From assembly GCF_017114825.1 (NCBI RefSeq), contig NZ_JADEVO010000022.1, forward strand, positions 30,566 to 94,565: a DNA stretch of 64,000 nt. The letters are read 5' to 3'. The position numbers were made by a program, and so were the translations under genes. The notes below the pieces were generated by a model, which did no database searches, was not told the DNA's origin, and saw nothing but the letters and a program-made list of their open reading frames with translations. The stretch comes from Pseudomonas gregormendelii (GTDB lineage Bacteria > Pseudomonadota > Gammaproteobacteria > Pseudomonadales > Pseudomonadaceae). Below, in pieces: positions 7,055 through 15,834 of this stretch (the first letter of the stretch is position 1; every line of letters begins with the position of its first letter).

Positions 7055-9757
7055 TCAGATAGTGAGTCGCGACAGCTTTATTTCGGATTCCTGGTTGACG
7101 GTCAATTGCTCGACGATCGCATCCTGCAAGCGGCTGCACAGCAACGGGTCGGACAAAGGCTGATTGTTCGCATCGGTGATGAAGAACACGTCTTCCACGC
7201 GCTCGCCCAGGGTGGCGATTTTCGCGTTCTGCAATGACAGGTCGAACTCAAGGAAGATGGTCCCGATGCGTGCCAGCAGGCCCGGGCGGTCCGGGGCGCT
7301 GAGTTCCAGCACGGTCACCGGGCGCTGGGCGTCGTTGTGGATCGTCACCTGGGGCGCGAACGCGAAATGCTTGAGCTGGCGCGGTACCCGGCGCTGAATG
7401 ATGGTCGGGTAGTCGTCCGGGTTGCGCAGCGCCTCGGTCAGGCCTTCGCGGATCTGCTTGACCCGGGTCGGGTTGTCGCCAATCGAGTCGCCATCTGTAT
7501 CGAGCACGATGTAGGTGTCGAGGGTGAACTGGCTGCTCGAGGTGATGACCCTTGCGTCGTGGATGTTCAGGTTGAGCTGGTCCATTGCCGCCACGGTCAC
7601 GGCAAAAAAGTCGTGCTGGTCGGGGGCATAGATGAAGATCTGGGTACCGCCCTCGAATTCGCGCTGTGTGGTTTCCTTGATCAGCACCAGTGGCCCGCCG
7701 TCAGCCGGCTGCTGGAGGATCGCGTCGCTGTGCCAGGCCACGTCGCCAGCGGTGTGGCGCAGGAAGTAGTCATCCCCCAGTTGCGCCCATAGCTGCTCGA
7801 CGTCGTCCGGATCGGTCCCGCCGCGCACCAGGATGTCCAGGGCAGCACTTTGGGTCTGGCGAATCTGCTCCTCGCGGTCCACCGGGTTTTCCAGGCCGCG
7901 GCGCAGGGCCCGCTTGGTCTCGGTGTAGAGCTGGCGCAGCAGGCTGGCGCGCCAGGAGTTCCACAGCGTCGGGTTGGTGGCGTTGATGTCCGCCACGGTC
8001 AGCACGTATAGATAGTCGAGATGGGTTTCGTCTCCGATGATCTGCGCGAAGTCATGGATCACTTGCGGGTCCGACAGGTCCTTGCGCTGGGCAGTGGTCG
8101 ACATCACCAGGTGATTCTGCACCAGCCAGACGATCAGGCGGCTGTCCCACACCGGCAACTGGTGGCGCTGGCAGAACGCCTCGGCATCGACTGCGCCGAT
8201 TTCCGAGTGGTCGCCGTGCCGGCCTTTGCCGATATCGTGATACAGGCCGGCCAGGTAGATCAATTCAGGTTTGGGCAGCTTGGCCATGAGCTTGCTGGCC
8301 AGCGGGAATTTCTCCGACACCTGGGTGTACTGCAGCTTACGCAAGTGCTTGATCAGATTCAGGGTGTGGGCGTCGACCGTATAGATGTGGAACAGGTCGT
8401 GCTGCATTTGCCCGACGATAAAGCCGAACTCAGGCAGGTAGCGCCCGAGGATGCCGTAGCGGTTCATTCGGCGCAGGTTGCGATGAATGCCGATCTTGCA
8501 CTTGAAAAGCTCGATGAACAGGCTGGTGTTGCGAATGTCGTTGCGAAACTCATCGTCGATCAGGTGACGGTGCTCGCGCAGCAGGCGAATGGTATCGGCG
8601 CGCACGCCCTTGATTTCCGGCTGCTGGGCCATCAAAACAAAGATTTCCAGCATGGCGAACGGGGTGCGGCGGAACACGTTGTCGTTGCGCGCCTCGATGT
8701 AGCCGTCGTGCAACTGGAACCGCGAGTTGATCGGCTGTGGCGGCGCTTCGTCTTCCGGGGCGAGGATGACTTCCTCGAAATGCTGGATGATCAGGTCGCT
8801 GAGCTGGGCGATGCTCATGACCACCCGGTAGTACTGCTGCATGAAGTTTTCGATGGCTTGCTTGGCATCATCGCCTTCAAAACCCAGCAGCCCGGCAATC
8901 GTGCGCTGGTGATCGAACAGCAGGCGGTCTTCGGAGCGACCGGCGAGCATGTGCAGGGCGTAGCGCACCTTCCACAGGAACTCCTGGGACGAGGCCAGCA
9001 GGGCATTTTCGCTTTCAACCAGGAAGCCTTCGCCTGCCAGCGCCCGCAGGTTCAAGGTGCCGTACTCGCGCCGGGCCACCCACAGAATCGTCTGGATGTC
9101 CCGCAGGCCGCCGGGCGAGCCTTTGACGTTGGGTTCCAGGTTGTATTCAGTGTCGTTGTACTTGTGGTGGCGGGCCTTCTGTTCAGCGCGCTTGGCCAGG
9201 AAGAAGTCTTTGCTGGGCCACATGTGCGCGGTGCTGGTGACGTCGAGCATGCGCTGGCGAAGACGCTCGGGGCCACTGATGGTGCGGCTTTCCATCAGGT
9301 TGGTGACAACCGTCAGATCGGCGCGGGCTTCAATGGCGCATTCGTCCACCGAGCGAACGCTTTGGCCGACTTCCAGGCCAATGTCCCACAACAGCGTAAG
9401 AAAGCGCTCGATGGAATCGCGGAAAACTTCGTGATCGGCGCTGTCCAGCAGGACCAGCAGGTCGATGTCGGAATAAGGGTGCAGCTCGCCGCGACCGTAG
9501 CCGCCGACCGCCACCAGTGCGATGTCGGCGTCTTCGCTCCAGTCGAATTGTTCCCAGGCCTTTTGCAGGATGTTATCGACGAACCAGGCGCGATCCTCGA
9601 TCAGGCGCCGAATGTCGCGGCCGCTGCGAAAGCGCCCGTCGAGCACTTCGCGGGCCTGGCGAATGGCCTTCTTGAAGGCGGCAATGGGGCTCGCCTTCAG
9701 GGCCAGTTCAGCCTGGAACTGGCCGCGGTCGAAGAGTTCTGGATCCACCTGCGGCAT
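7055..9757 (-). CDS. glnD: Bifunctional [protein-PII] uridylyltransferase / uridylyl-removing enzyme
   Basis: 900 residues, the normal length. Domains in order: nucleotidyltransferase with GGYGRGELHPYSDIDLL at 85-101 (the G..GRGE and DxD residues are intact), a linker domain, an HD phosphohydrolase domain with HDIGKG at about 506, and two C-terminal ACT domains (about 700-780 and 810-890) that sense glutamine. GlnD uridylylates GlnB/GlnK under nitrogen limitation and removes UMP under excess, controlling glutamine synthetase and NtrBC. It lies 44 bases downstream of map in the same direction, an arrangement common in Pseudomonas. Confidence 0.97.
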   Translation of the reverse strand: MPQVDPELFDRGQFQAELALKASPIAAFKKAIRQAREVLDGRFRSGRDIRRLIEDRAWFVDNILQKAWEQFDWSEDADIALVAVGGYGRGELHPYSDIDLLVLLDSADHEVFRDSIERFLTLLWDIGLEVGQSVRSVDECAIEARADLTVVTNLMESRTISGPERLRQRMLDVTSTAHMWPSKDFFLAKRAEQKARHHKYNDTEYNLEPNVKGSPGGLRDIQTILWVARREYGTLNLRALAGEGFLVESENALLASSQEFLWKVRYALHMLAGRSEDRLLFDHQRTIAGLLGFEGDDAKQAIENFMQQYYRVVMSIAQLSDLIIQHFEEVILAPEDEAPPQPINSRFQLHDGYIEARNDNVFRRTPFAMLEIFVLMAQQPEIKGVRADTIRLLREHRHLIDDEFRNDIRNTSLFIELFKCKIGIHRNLRRMNRYGILGRYLPEFGFIVGQMQHDLFHIYTVDAHTLNLIKHLRKLQYTQVSEKFPLASKLMAKLPKPELIYLAGLYHDIGKGRHGDHSEIGAVDAEAFCQRHQLPVWDSRLIVWLVQNHLVMSTTAQRKDLSDPQVIHDFAQIIGDETHLDYLYVLTVADINATNPTLWNSWRASLLRQLYTETKRALRRGLENPVDREEQIRQTQSAALDILVRGGTDPDDVEQLWAQLGDDYFLRHTAGDVAWHSDAILQQPADGGPLVLIKETTQREFEGGTQIFIYAPDQHDFFAVTVAAMDQLNLNIHDARVITSSSQFTLDTYIVLDTDGDSIGDNPTRVKQIREGLTEALRNPDDYPTIIQRRVPRQLKHFAFAPQVTIHNDAQRPVTVLELSAPDRPGLLARIGTIFLEFDLSLQNAKIATLGERVEDVFFITDANNQPLSDPLLCSRLQDAIVEQLTVNQESEIKLSRLTI

Positions 9758-9801
9758 CGATTGGCTTTCCTTTCTATGGACGGGGAGCTGCGCGGGTTGA
9801 A

Positions 9802-10584
9802 TCAGGCCGAAACGCGAGGGATGGTGTCATCGGCGCGCAGGGTGAAAATCTCGTAGCCAGTCTCGGTCACGACCAGGGTGTGTTCCCATTGCGCGGAGAG
9901 CTTGCGGTCCTTGGTAATGGCAGTCCAGCCGTCGCCCAGCACCTTGGTGTCGGCCTTGCCCTGGTTGATCATAGGCTCAATGGTGAAGGTCATGCCCGCC
10001 TTGAGCTCCATGCCGGTGCCGGCACGACCGTAGTGCAGGATCTGCGGCTCTTCGTGAAACACTTTGCCGATGCCGTGGCCGCAGAACTCGCGAACCACCG
10101 AAAAACCGTTCTTTTCAGCGTGCTTCTGGATCACTTCGCCAATGTCGCCCAGGCGGCAGCCCGGTTTGACGATTTCGATAGCCTTGTACATGCATTCCTG
10201 GGTGACCTGGGACAAACGCTCGGCCCAGACCGGTACGGTGCCGACGTGGAACATGCGGCTGGTGTCGCCGTGATAGCCGTCCTTGATCACGGTCACGTCG
10301 ATGTTCAACGTGTCGCCATTCTTCAATGGTTTCTCGTTGGGAATGCCATGGCAGACCACATGGTTGATCGAGGTGCAGATTGACTTCGGGTAGCCTTTAT
10401 AATTCAGCGGCGCAGGAATGGCCTGTTGCACATTGACGATGTAGTCATGGCAAATGCGGTCCAGTTCTTCGGTGGTGACGCCCGGTTTGACATGTTCGGC
10501 GATCATTTCCAGCACATCGGCGGCCAGTTTGCCGGCGACACGCATTTTTGCGATGTCCTCTGGTGTCTTGAGGTTGACGGTCAT
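9802..10584 (-). CDS. map: Methionine aminopeptidase, type I
   Basis: 260 residues. It removes the initiator methionine from nascent proteins. The dinuclear metal site and catalytic histidine are complete: His79, Asp96, Asp107, His170, Glu203 and Glu234. It heads the minus-strand map-glnD-dapC run and is divergent from rpsB across a 374-base region, the usual map/rpsB arrangement in proteobacteria, which ties methionine excision to ribosome production. Confidence 0.97.
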   Translation of the reverse strand: MTVNLKTPEDIAKMRVAGKLAADVLEMIAEHVKPGVTTEELDRICHDYIVNVQQAIPAPLNYKGYPKSICTSINHVVCHGIPNEKPLKNGDTLNIDVTVIKDGYHGDTSRMFHVGTVPVWAERLSQVTQECMYKAIEIVKPGCRLGDIGEVIQKHAEKNGFSVVREFCGHGIGKVFHEEPQILHYGRAGTGMELKAGMTFTIEPMINQGKADTKVLGDGWTAITKDRKLSAQWEHTLVVTETGYEIFTLRADDTIPRVSA

Positions 10585-10790
10585 ACAGGCTCTCTCTGCG
10601 CTCGATGGCGCTTCACTAAGTCAAGATGGGCGGTGCGCAAACGATCTTCGCCGCCCTGAAAAACGCGATTCTACCAGACGATCAGGGCAAATCTGAGGCT
10701 CTGTGCATTGCTTCTTCATATAGATGGGCGCATTCCAGGGGGATTCCAGGGGCGCGGATAAAGGCGTGCGTCAGGAATTGAGAATCCGGG

Positions 10791-10819
10791 TTCCGTTTTT
10801 GCGAGTCTTATGGTATAAA
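10791..10819 (+). promoter_or_regulatory. Predicted sigma-70 promoter of rpsB
   Basis: The -10 TATAAA (10814-10819, continuing AAT) lies 17 bases after a weak -35 TTCCGT (10791-10796). The sequence just after it is GC-rich (GCGCCGC), the kind of discriminator that gives stringent control of ribosomal promoters. The -10 is convincing; the -35 is inferred only from spacing. Confidence 0.5.
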
Positions 10820-10826
10820 ATGCGCC

Positions 10827-10958
10827 GCTTTCCGGGGATACCCCGATAGGCTTAAATCCACACACGTGTCGACACGATGACCTGGGTGCCTTCAGCTGAT
10901 GCTGCTGGTTGGTCATTGGGATACGTGGAGGCCAAACCCGACTTATTAAGGAACTATC
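10827..10958 (+). promoter_or_regulatory. rpsB leader, probable S2 autoregulatory RNA
   Basis: About 130 bases of untranslated leader separate the predicted promoter from rpsB. It contains a long-range stem ATGACC (10877-10882) with GGTCAT (10911-10916), enclosing TGGGTGCCTTCAGCTG and GCTGCTGG, followed by GTGGAGG and an A/T-rich stretch before the start. In gammaproteobacteria the rpsB leader is a conserved structured element bound by ribosomal protein S2 to repress rpsB-tsf translation. The assignment rests on position and this stem, not on a covariance model. Confidence 0.55.
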
Positions 10959-11696
10959 ATGTCCCAAGTCAACATGCGCGATATGCTGAAGGCCGGTGTG
11001 CACTTCGGTCACCAGACCCGTTACTGGAACCCGAAAATGGGTAGGTACATTTTCGGCGCGCGTAACAAGATTCACATTATCAACCTTGAAAAAACCCTGC
11101 CAATGTTCAACGAAGCTCTGACTTTCGTAGAGCGCCTGGCCCAGGGCAAAAACAAGATTCTGTTCGTCGGCACCAAGCGTTCCGCTGGCAAGATCGTTGC
11201 TGAAGAAGCAGCACGTTGCGGTTCGCCGTACGTCGATCACCGCTGGTTGGGCGGCATGCTGACCAACTTCAAAACCATCCGTGCTTCCATCAAGCGTCTG
11301 CGTGACCTTGAAGTGCAAGCCGAAGACGGTACTTTCGCCAAGCTGACCAAGAAAGAAGCGCTGATGCGCACTCGCGATCTTGAGAAGCTCGATCGTTCCC
11401 TGGGTGGTATCAAGGACATGGGCGGTCTGCCAGACGCTCTGTTCGTTATCGACGTTGATCACGAGCGCATCGCGATCACCGAAGCCAACAAGCTGGGTAT
11501 CCCGGTTATCGGCGTAGTCGATACCAACAGCAGCCCGGAAGGCGTTGACTACATCATCCCAGGCAACGATGACGCAATCCGCGCTATCCAGCTGTACATG
11601 GGTTCGATGGCTGACGCTGTAATCCGTGGCCGCAACCACGTTGCTGGTGGCACCGAGCAGTTCGTTGAAGAAGCTCCGGTAGCTGCAGCTGAGTAA
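10959..11696 (+). CDS. rpsB: 30S ribosomal protein S2
   Basis: 245 residues. The N-terminus MSQVNMRDMLKAGVHFGHQTRYWNPKM and the internal FVGTKRSAGKIV and DHRWLGGMLTNFKTI motifs are unmistakable for S2, a protein of the small-subunit head/platform needed for S1 binding. The ribosome site is AAGGAAC before the ATG. It is followed by a hairpin terminator and tsf, the standard rpsB-tsf operon in which partial termination sets the ratio of the two products. Confidence 0.98.
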   Translation: MSQVNMRDMLKAGVHFGHQTRYWNPKMGRYIFGARNKIHIINLEKTLPMFNEALTFVERLAQGKNKILFVGTKRSAGKIVAEEAARCGSPYVDHRWLGGMLTNFKTIRASIKRLRDLEVQAEDGTFAKLTKKEALMRTRDLEKLDRSLGGIKDMGGLPDALFVIDVDHERIAITEANKLGIPVIGVVDTNSSPEGVDYIIPGNDDAIRAIQLYMGSMADAVIRGRNHVAGGTEQFVEEAPVAAAE

Positions 11697-11722
11697 TTGA
11701 CGCCTTGGCGTTGACTCAGTAA

Positions 11723-11751
11723 GCAAAAAGGGGGCTTGGCCCCCTTTTTGC
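11723..11751 (+). terminator. Intrinsic terminator / attenuator between rpsB and tsf
   Basis: A 12-bp stem, GCAAAAAGGGGG (11723-11734) with CCCCCTTTTTGC (11740-11751), has a 5-base loop and the T-run inside the 3' arm. It lies 27 bases after rpsB. Since tsf follows in the same direction without an obvious strong promoter, partial read-through is likely. Confidence 0.85.
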
Positions 11752-11887
11752 CACCTCGAAAACCATTTGTGTGCAGCGCAGTTGCAGCCTTGTAATGTGC
11801 AGCCGCTATCAAATAAGGCTTCGGGAAGAATTGAACGCCCGTTTGCTCGGGTGGAATGGTTGAAAACCTATCCAAGAGGATTTTGAA

Positions 11888-12751
11888 ATGGCAGAGATTA
11901 CTGCAGCGTTGGTCAAAGAACTGCGCGAGCGCACCGGCGAAGGCATGATGGATTGCAAAAAGGCCTTGACCAAGGCCGGCGGCGACATCGAAAAAGCCAT
12001 TGATGACATGCGTGCTTCGGGCGCCATCAAGGCTGCCAAGAAAGCAGGCAACGTAGCTGCTGAAGGCGCTATCGCTCTGAAAGAAGACGGTAAGTCGGCC
12101 GTTCTGCTGGAAGTGAACTCGCAGACCGACTTCCTGGCTTTGCAGGACGACTTCAAGGCATTTGTCGCATCCAGCGTTGAAAAAGCGTTCGCTGACAAAC
12201 TGACTGACGTTGCTCCGCTGATCGAAGCTCAAGAAGCTGATCGCCTGGTACTGGTCGGCAAGGTTGGCGAAAACGTCAACATCCGTCGCCTGGCTCGCGT
12301 TGAAGGTGATGTTGTTGGTGGCTACCTGCACGGCAACAAAATCGGTGTTGCGGTTGTTCTGAAAGGCGGCGACGTTGAGCTGGCTAAAGACATCGCGATG
12401 CACGTAGCTGCGACCAACCCTGAATTCCTGCTGCCATCGGAAGTTTCGGCTGAAGCAGTAGAGCGTGAGAAGGGCGTGTTCCTGACCCTGAACGCTGACA
12501 AGATCGCCGGCAAGCCGGAGAACATTGTTGAAAACATGGTCAAAGGCCGTATCAGCAAGTTCCTGGCTGAAGCGAGCCTGGTTGAGCAGGCGTTCGTCAA
12601 GAACCCTGAAATCAAGGTTGGCGAACTGGCCAAGAAAGCCGGTGCTGAAATCGTTTCCTTCACCTACTTCAAGGTAGGCGAAGGCATCGAGAAGCCGGTC
12701 GACAACTTCGCTGAAGAAGTTGCTGCCCAGCTGGCCGCCGCCAAGCAATAA
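11888..12751 (+). CDS. tsf: Translation elongation factor Ts
   Basis: 287 residues. EF-Ts is the guanine-nucleotide exchange factor for EF-Tu. The N-terminal UBA-like domain carries LRERTGEGMMDCKKAL, and the core has NSQTDFLALQDDF, the region that inserts into EF-Tu. AGAGGA precedes the ATG. It is second in the rpsB-tsf operon and is followed by a strong terminator at 12775. Confidence 0.98.
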   Translation: MAEITAALVKELRERTGEGMMDCKKALTKAGGDIEKAIDDMRASGAIKAAKKAGNVAAEGAIALKEDGKSAVLLEVNSQTDFLALQDDFKAFVASSVEKAFADKLTDVAPLIEAQEADRLVLVGKVGENVNIRRLARVEGDVVGGYLHGNKIGVAVVLKGGDVELAKDIAMHVAATNPEFLLPSEVSAEAVEREKGVFLTLNADKIAGKPENIVENMVKGRISKFLAEASLVEQAFVKNPEIKVGELAKKAGAEIVSFTYFKVGEGIEKPVDNFAEEVAAQLAAAKQ

Positions 12752-12774
12752 GACAGTTTTCAACTGTCGCCCTG

Positions 12775-12808
12775 AAGAGGCTGCCCGCTCACGCGCGCAG
12801 CCTCTTTT
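12775..12808 (+). terminator. Intrinsic terminator after tsf
   Basis: AAGAGGCTGC (12775-12784) pairs perfectly with GCAGCCTCTT (12797-12806), followed by TT. A smaller stem GACAGTT/AACTGTC (12752-12768) starts at the tsf stop codon. Confidence 0.85.
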
Positions 12809-12961
12809 CAGATGGGGGGCCAAATTTTTAATTGGTTTCCCTTTGGAACTGGCTTACAAAGCCATGTTCCGATGGCGCTGAAGCAGCGCCAAGCTAGAGT
12901 GAACGCCAGCTGTAAACAGCTCGCAAAGAATTTTTAAAATACGCCGCAGGAGAGATTCGCA

Positions 12962-13705
12962 ATGGCTCAGCAGGGCAGTGGTTATCAGGCTCGCTATAAA
13001 CGCATTCTACTCAAGCTTAGCGGCGAGGCCCTGATGGGCTCGGAAGAGTTCGGGATCGATCCGAAAGTTCTGGATCGCATGGCACTGGAAGTCGGCCAGC
13101 TGGTTGGCATCGGTGTGCAGGTCGGTCTGGTGATCGGCGGTGGCAACCTGTTCCGCGGTGCAGCGCTGAGCGCAGCCGGCATGGATCGGGTAACTGGCGA
13201 CCACATGGGCATGCTGGCCACTGTGATGAACGCCTTGGCCATGCGCGACGCGCTGGAACGTGCCAATATCTCGGCCATCGTGATGTCGGCTATTTCCATG
13301 GTAGGTGTGACTGATCATTATGATCGTCGCAAGGCCATGCGCCACCTGAACGCCAAGGAAGTGGTGATTTTCGCGGCCGGTACCGGCAATCCGTTCTTTA
13401 CCACGGATTCGGCGGCATGCTTGCGTGCTATCGAAATCGATGCCGATGTCGTGCTTAAGGCGACCAAGGTCGATGGCGTCTACACTGCCGACCCATTCAA
13501 AGACCCGCATGCCGAGAAGTTCGATCATCTGACTTACGATGAAGTGCTGGATCGCAAGCTGGGTGTAATGGATCTGACGGCCATTTGCCTGTGCCGCGAC
13601 CACAAGATGCCATTGCGCGTCTTTAACATGAACAAGCCCGGCGCCCTGCTGAATATCGTGCATGGCGGCGCTGAAGGGACCCTGATCGAGGAAGGCCAAC
13701 AATGA
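12962..13705 (+). CDS. pyrH: Uridylate kinase (UMP kinase)
   Basis: 247 residues of the amino-acid-kinase fold. It phosphorylates UMP to UDP for pyrimidine nucleotides and is GTP-activated and UTP-inhibited in bacteria. Motifs: KLSGEAL near the N-terminus, GGGNLFRG for phosphate binding, and KATKVDGVYTADP in the nucleotide site. GGAGAG lies upstream of the ATG. The stop overlaps the frr start by 4 bases (ATGA), showing coupling. It begins the pyrH-frr-uppS-cdsA-dxr-rseP run. Confidence 0.97.
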   Translation: MAQQGSGYQARYKRILLKLSGEALMGSEEFGIDPKVLDRMALEVGQLVGIGVQVGLVIGGGNLFRGAALSAAGMDRVTGDHMGMLATVMNALAMRDALERANISAIVMSAISMVGVTDHYDRRKAMRHLNAKEVVIFAAGTGNPFFTTDSAACLRAIEIDADVVLKATKVDGVYTADPFKDPHAEKFDHLTYDEVLDRKLGVMDLTAICLCRDHKMPLRVFNMNKPGALLNIVHGGAEGTLIEEGQQ

Positions 13706-14259
13706 TCAACGAAATCAAGAAAGACGCTCAAGCGCGCATGCAGAAATCCCTGGAGTCTCTGTCCCACGCGTTTGGACAGATTCGTACCGGCAAGGCTCAC
13801 CCGAGCATTCTGGGCAGCGTGATGGTGCCTTACTACGGTACCGACACCCCGTTGAGCGGCGTCGCCAACGTGACCGTCAAAGACTCCCGTACCCTGCAGG
13901 TCGTGGCGTTCGAGCGCAACATGCTCGCCGCAGTCGACAAGGCCATCCAGAGCGCCGGTTTGAACCTCAATCCGACCAACCTGGGCGAGCTGCTGCTGAT
14001 CTCCATGCCGGCACTGACCGAGGAAACCCGCAAGGGCTTCACCAAGCAGGCTCGCAGTGCTGCGGAAGACGCTCGTGTTGCCGTGCGCAACATTCGTCGC
14101 GATGCGCTTGGCGACCTGAAGAAGCTGGTGAAGGACAAGGAAATCAGCGAAGACGAAGAACGTCGTGCCGCTGCCGATATCCAGAAGCTCACCGACAAGG
14201 CTGAGGCGGATATCGACGCTGCGACCAAGCAGAAAGAAGCGGACCTGATGGCCGTATAA
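13702..14259 (+). CDS. frr: Ribosome recycling factor
   Basis: 185 residues, exactly the usual size. It mimics tRNA and, with EF-G, splits post-termination ribosomes. Recognisable from the N-terminal MINEIKKDAQARMQKSLESL helix, the GRAHPS-like motif here written RTGKAHPSIL, and the charged C-terminal helices. It overlaps pyrH by 4 bases; uppS starts 13 bases after its stop. Confidence 0.97.
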   Translation: MINEIKKDAQARMQKSLESLSHAFGQIRTGKAHPSILGSVMVPYYGTDTPLSGVANVTVKDSRTLQVVAFERNMLAAVDKAIQSAGLNLNPTNLGELLLISMPALTEETRKGFTKQARSAAEDARVAVRNIRRDALGDLKKLVKDKEISEDEERRAAADIQKLTDKAEADIDAATKQKEADLMAV

Positions 14260-14272
14260 GGGTCGCGTTTTC

Positions 14273-15028
14273 ATGGAAAAGACTAAGCAGACTGCGCCCT
14301 TCGCGGTGCCGCGCCATGTCGCGATTATCATGGATGGTAACAACCGCTGGGCGAAAAAGCGCTTTTTGCCCGGTGTCGCCGGTCATAAGGCCGGCGTCGA
14401 TGCGGTGCGTGCTGTGATCGAGGTGTGTGCCGAGGCCGGGGTCGAGGTATTGACCCTGTTCGCGTTCTCCAGCGAAAACTGGCAGCGCCCGGCCGATGAG
14501 GTCAGTGCCTTGATGGAGTTGTTCTTCAAGGCGCTGCGTCGCGAGGCCAAGCGCCTGAACGACAACAACATCAGTTTGCGCATCATAGGCGACCGTTCGC
14601 GCTTCCATCCCGAACTCCAGGCCGCCATGCGCGAGGCTGAAGCCATGACGGTGGGCGCCAATCGCCTGGTCTTGCAGATCGCCGCCAATTACGGTGGTCA
14701 GTGGGACATCGCTCAAGCCGCGCAACGCCTGGCTCGTGAAGTCCAGGCCGGACATCTGCGTCCGGAGGACATCACGCCGGAGCTGCTGCAGACGTGTCTG
14801 TCGACGGGCGACCTGCCTCTGCCGGACCTGTGCATCCGCACCGGTGGCGAGCACCGCATCAGCAACTTCCTGCTGTGGCAGCTGGCTTACGCCGAGTTGT
14901 ACTTCTCCGACCTGTTCTGGCCGGACTTCAAACACGACGCCATGCGCAAAGCGCTGGCCGATTTCGCTTCGCGCCAGCGCCGCTTCGGTAAAACGAGCGA
15001 GCAAGTCGAAGCTGGAGCCCGGGCTTAA
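14273..15028 (+). CDS. uppS: (2E,6E)-farnesyl-diphosphate-specific di-trans,poly-cis-undecaprenyl-diphosphate synthase
   Basis: 251 residues of the cis-prenyltransferase family. It condenses eight isopentenyl units onto farnesyl diphosphate to make the C55 carrier for peptidoglycan and O-antigen. The catalytic Asp21 lies in IIMDGNNRWAKKR, SSENW follows at about 70, and RTGGEHRISNFLLWQ is in the C-terminal part. Its TAA overlaps the cdsA ATG by one base. Confidence 0.96.
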   Translation: MEKTKQTAPFAVPRHVAIIMDGNNRWAKKRFLPGVAGHKAGVDAVRAVIEVCAEAGVEVLTLFAFSSENWQRPADEVSALMELFFKALRREAKRLNDNNISLRIIGDRSRFHPELQAAMREAEAMTVGANRLVLQIAANYGGQWDIAQAAQRLAREVQAGHLRPEDITPELLQTCLSTGDLPLPDLCIRTGGEHRISNFLLWQLAYAELYFSDLFWPDFKHDAMRKALADFASRQRRFGKTSEQVEAGARA

Positions 15029-15834
15029 TGCTTAAACAACGAATCATCACTGCACTGATCCTGCTGCCGATCGCCCTTTGCGGCTTTTTCCTGCTGGAAG
15101 GCTCCGGCTTTGCGCTGTTCATTGGCCTGGTCGTAACCCTGGGCGCATGGGAGTGGGCTCGCCTGGCGGGCTTTACCGCCCAGCCAGTTCGTGTCGGCTA
15201 CGCGCTGGCCGTCGCGGTTATGCTGTTTTTCATGCATATATTGCCCGGGCTCGCGCCTTGGGTCCTGGGCGCTGCGGTGCTGTGGTGGGGCGTTGCAACC
15301 TATTTGGTGCTGACGTACCCGCGTTCGAGCGGTCATTGGTCGAGCGCCGCCTGCAAGCTGGTGATCGGCCTGCTGGTTCTCCTTCCGGCCTGGCAAGGCC
15401 TGATCCTGATCAAGCAGGAGCCTCTGGGCAACTGGCTGATCATGGCGGTGATGGTGCTGGTGTGGGGCGCGGATATCGGGGCTTATTTCTCCGGTCGAGC
15501 CTTTGGCAGGCGCAAGTTGGCGCCGCAGGTCAGTCCTGGCAAGAGCTGGGAAGGGGTCTACGGCGGCCTGGCGCTGGCGCTGGTCATTACGTTTTTCGTC
15601 GGGCTGGTTCGCGACTGGACGGTTGCAGAACTGCTCAAGGGCTTGATCGGTGCGGCGGTGATCGTATTCATCTCGGTGGTGGGTGACCTCACTGAGAGCA
15701 TGTTCAAGCGCCAGTCCGGGATCAAGGACAGCAGTAACCTGCTGCCAGGTCACGGTGGGGTGCTGGATCGGATCGACAGCCTGACCGCGGCCATCCCGGT
15801 GTTTGCGGTGCTGTTGTGGATGGCGGCACCGTGA
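15028..15834 (+). CDS. cdsA: Phosphatidate cytidylyltransferase
   Basis: 268 residues, with about eight membrane segments. It makes CDP-diacylglycerol from phosphatidate and CTP, the branch point for all major phospholipids. The family signature near the C-terminus is visible: GDLTESMFKRQSGIKDSSN followed by LPGHGGVLDRIDS. The stop codon overlaps the GTG start of dxr (GTGA, 15831-15834). Confidence 0.95.
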   Translation: MLKQRIITALILLPIALCGFFLLEGSGFALFIGLVVTLGAWEWARLAGFTAQPVRVGYALAVAVMLFFMHILPGLAPWVLGAAVLWWGVATYLVLTYPRSSGHWSSAACKLVIGLLVLLPAWQGLILIKQEPLGNWLIMAVMVLVWGADIGAYFSGRAFGRRKLAPQVSPGKSWEGVYGGLALALVITFFVGLVRDWTVAELLKGLIGAAVIVFISVVGDLTESMFKRQSGIKDSSNLLPGHGGVLDRIDSLTAAIPVFAVLLWMAAP

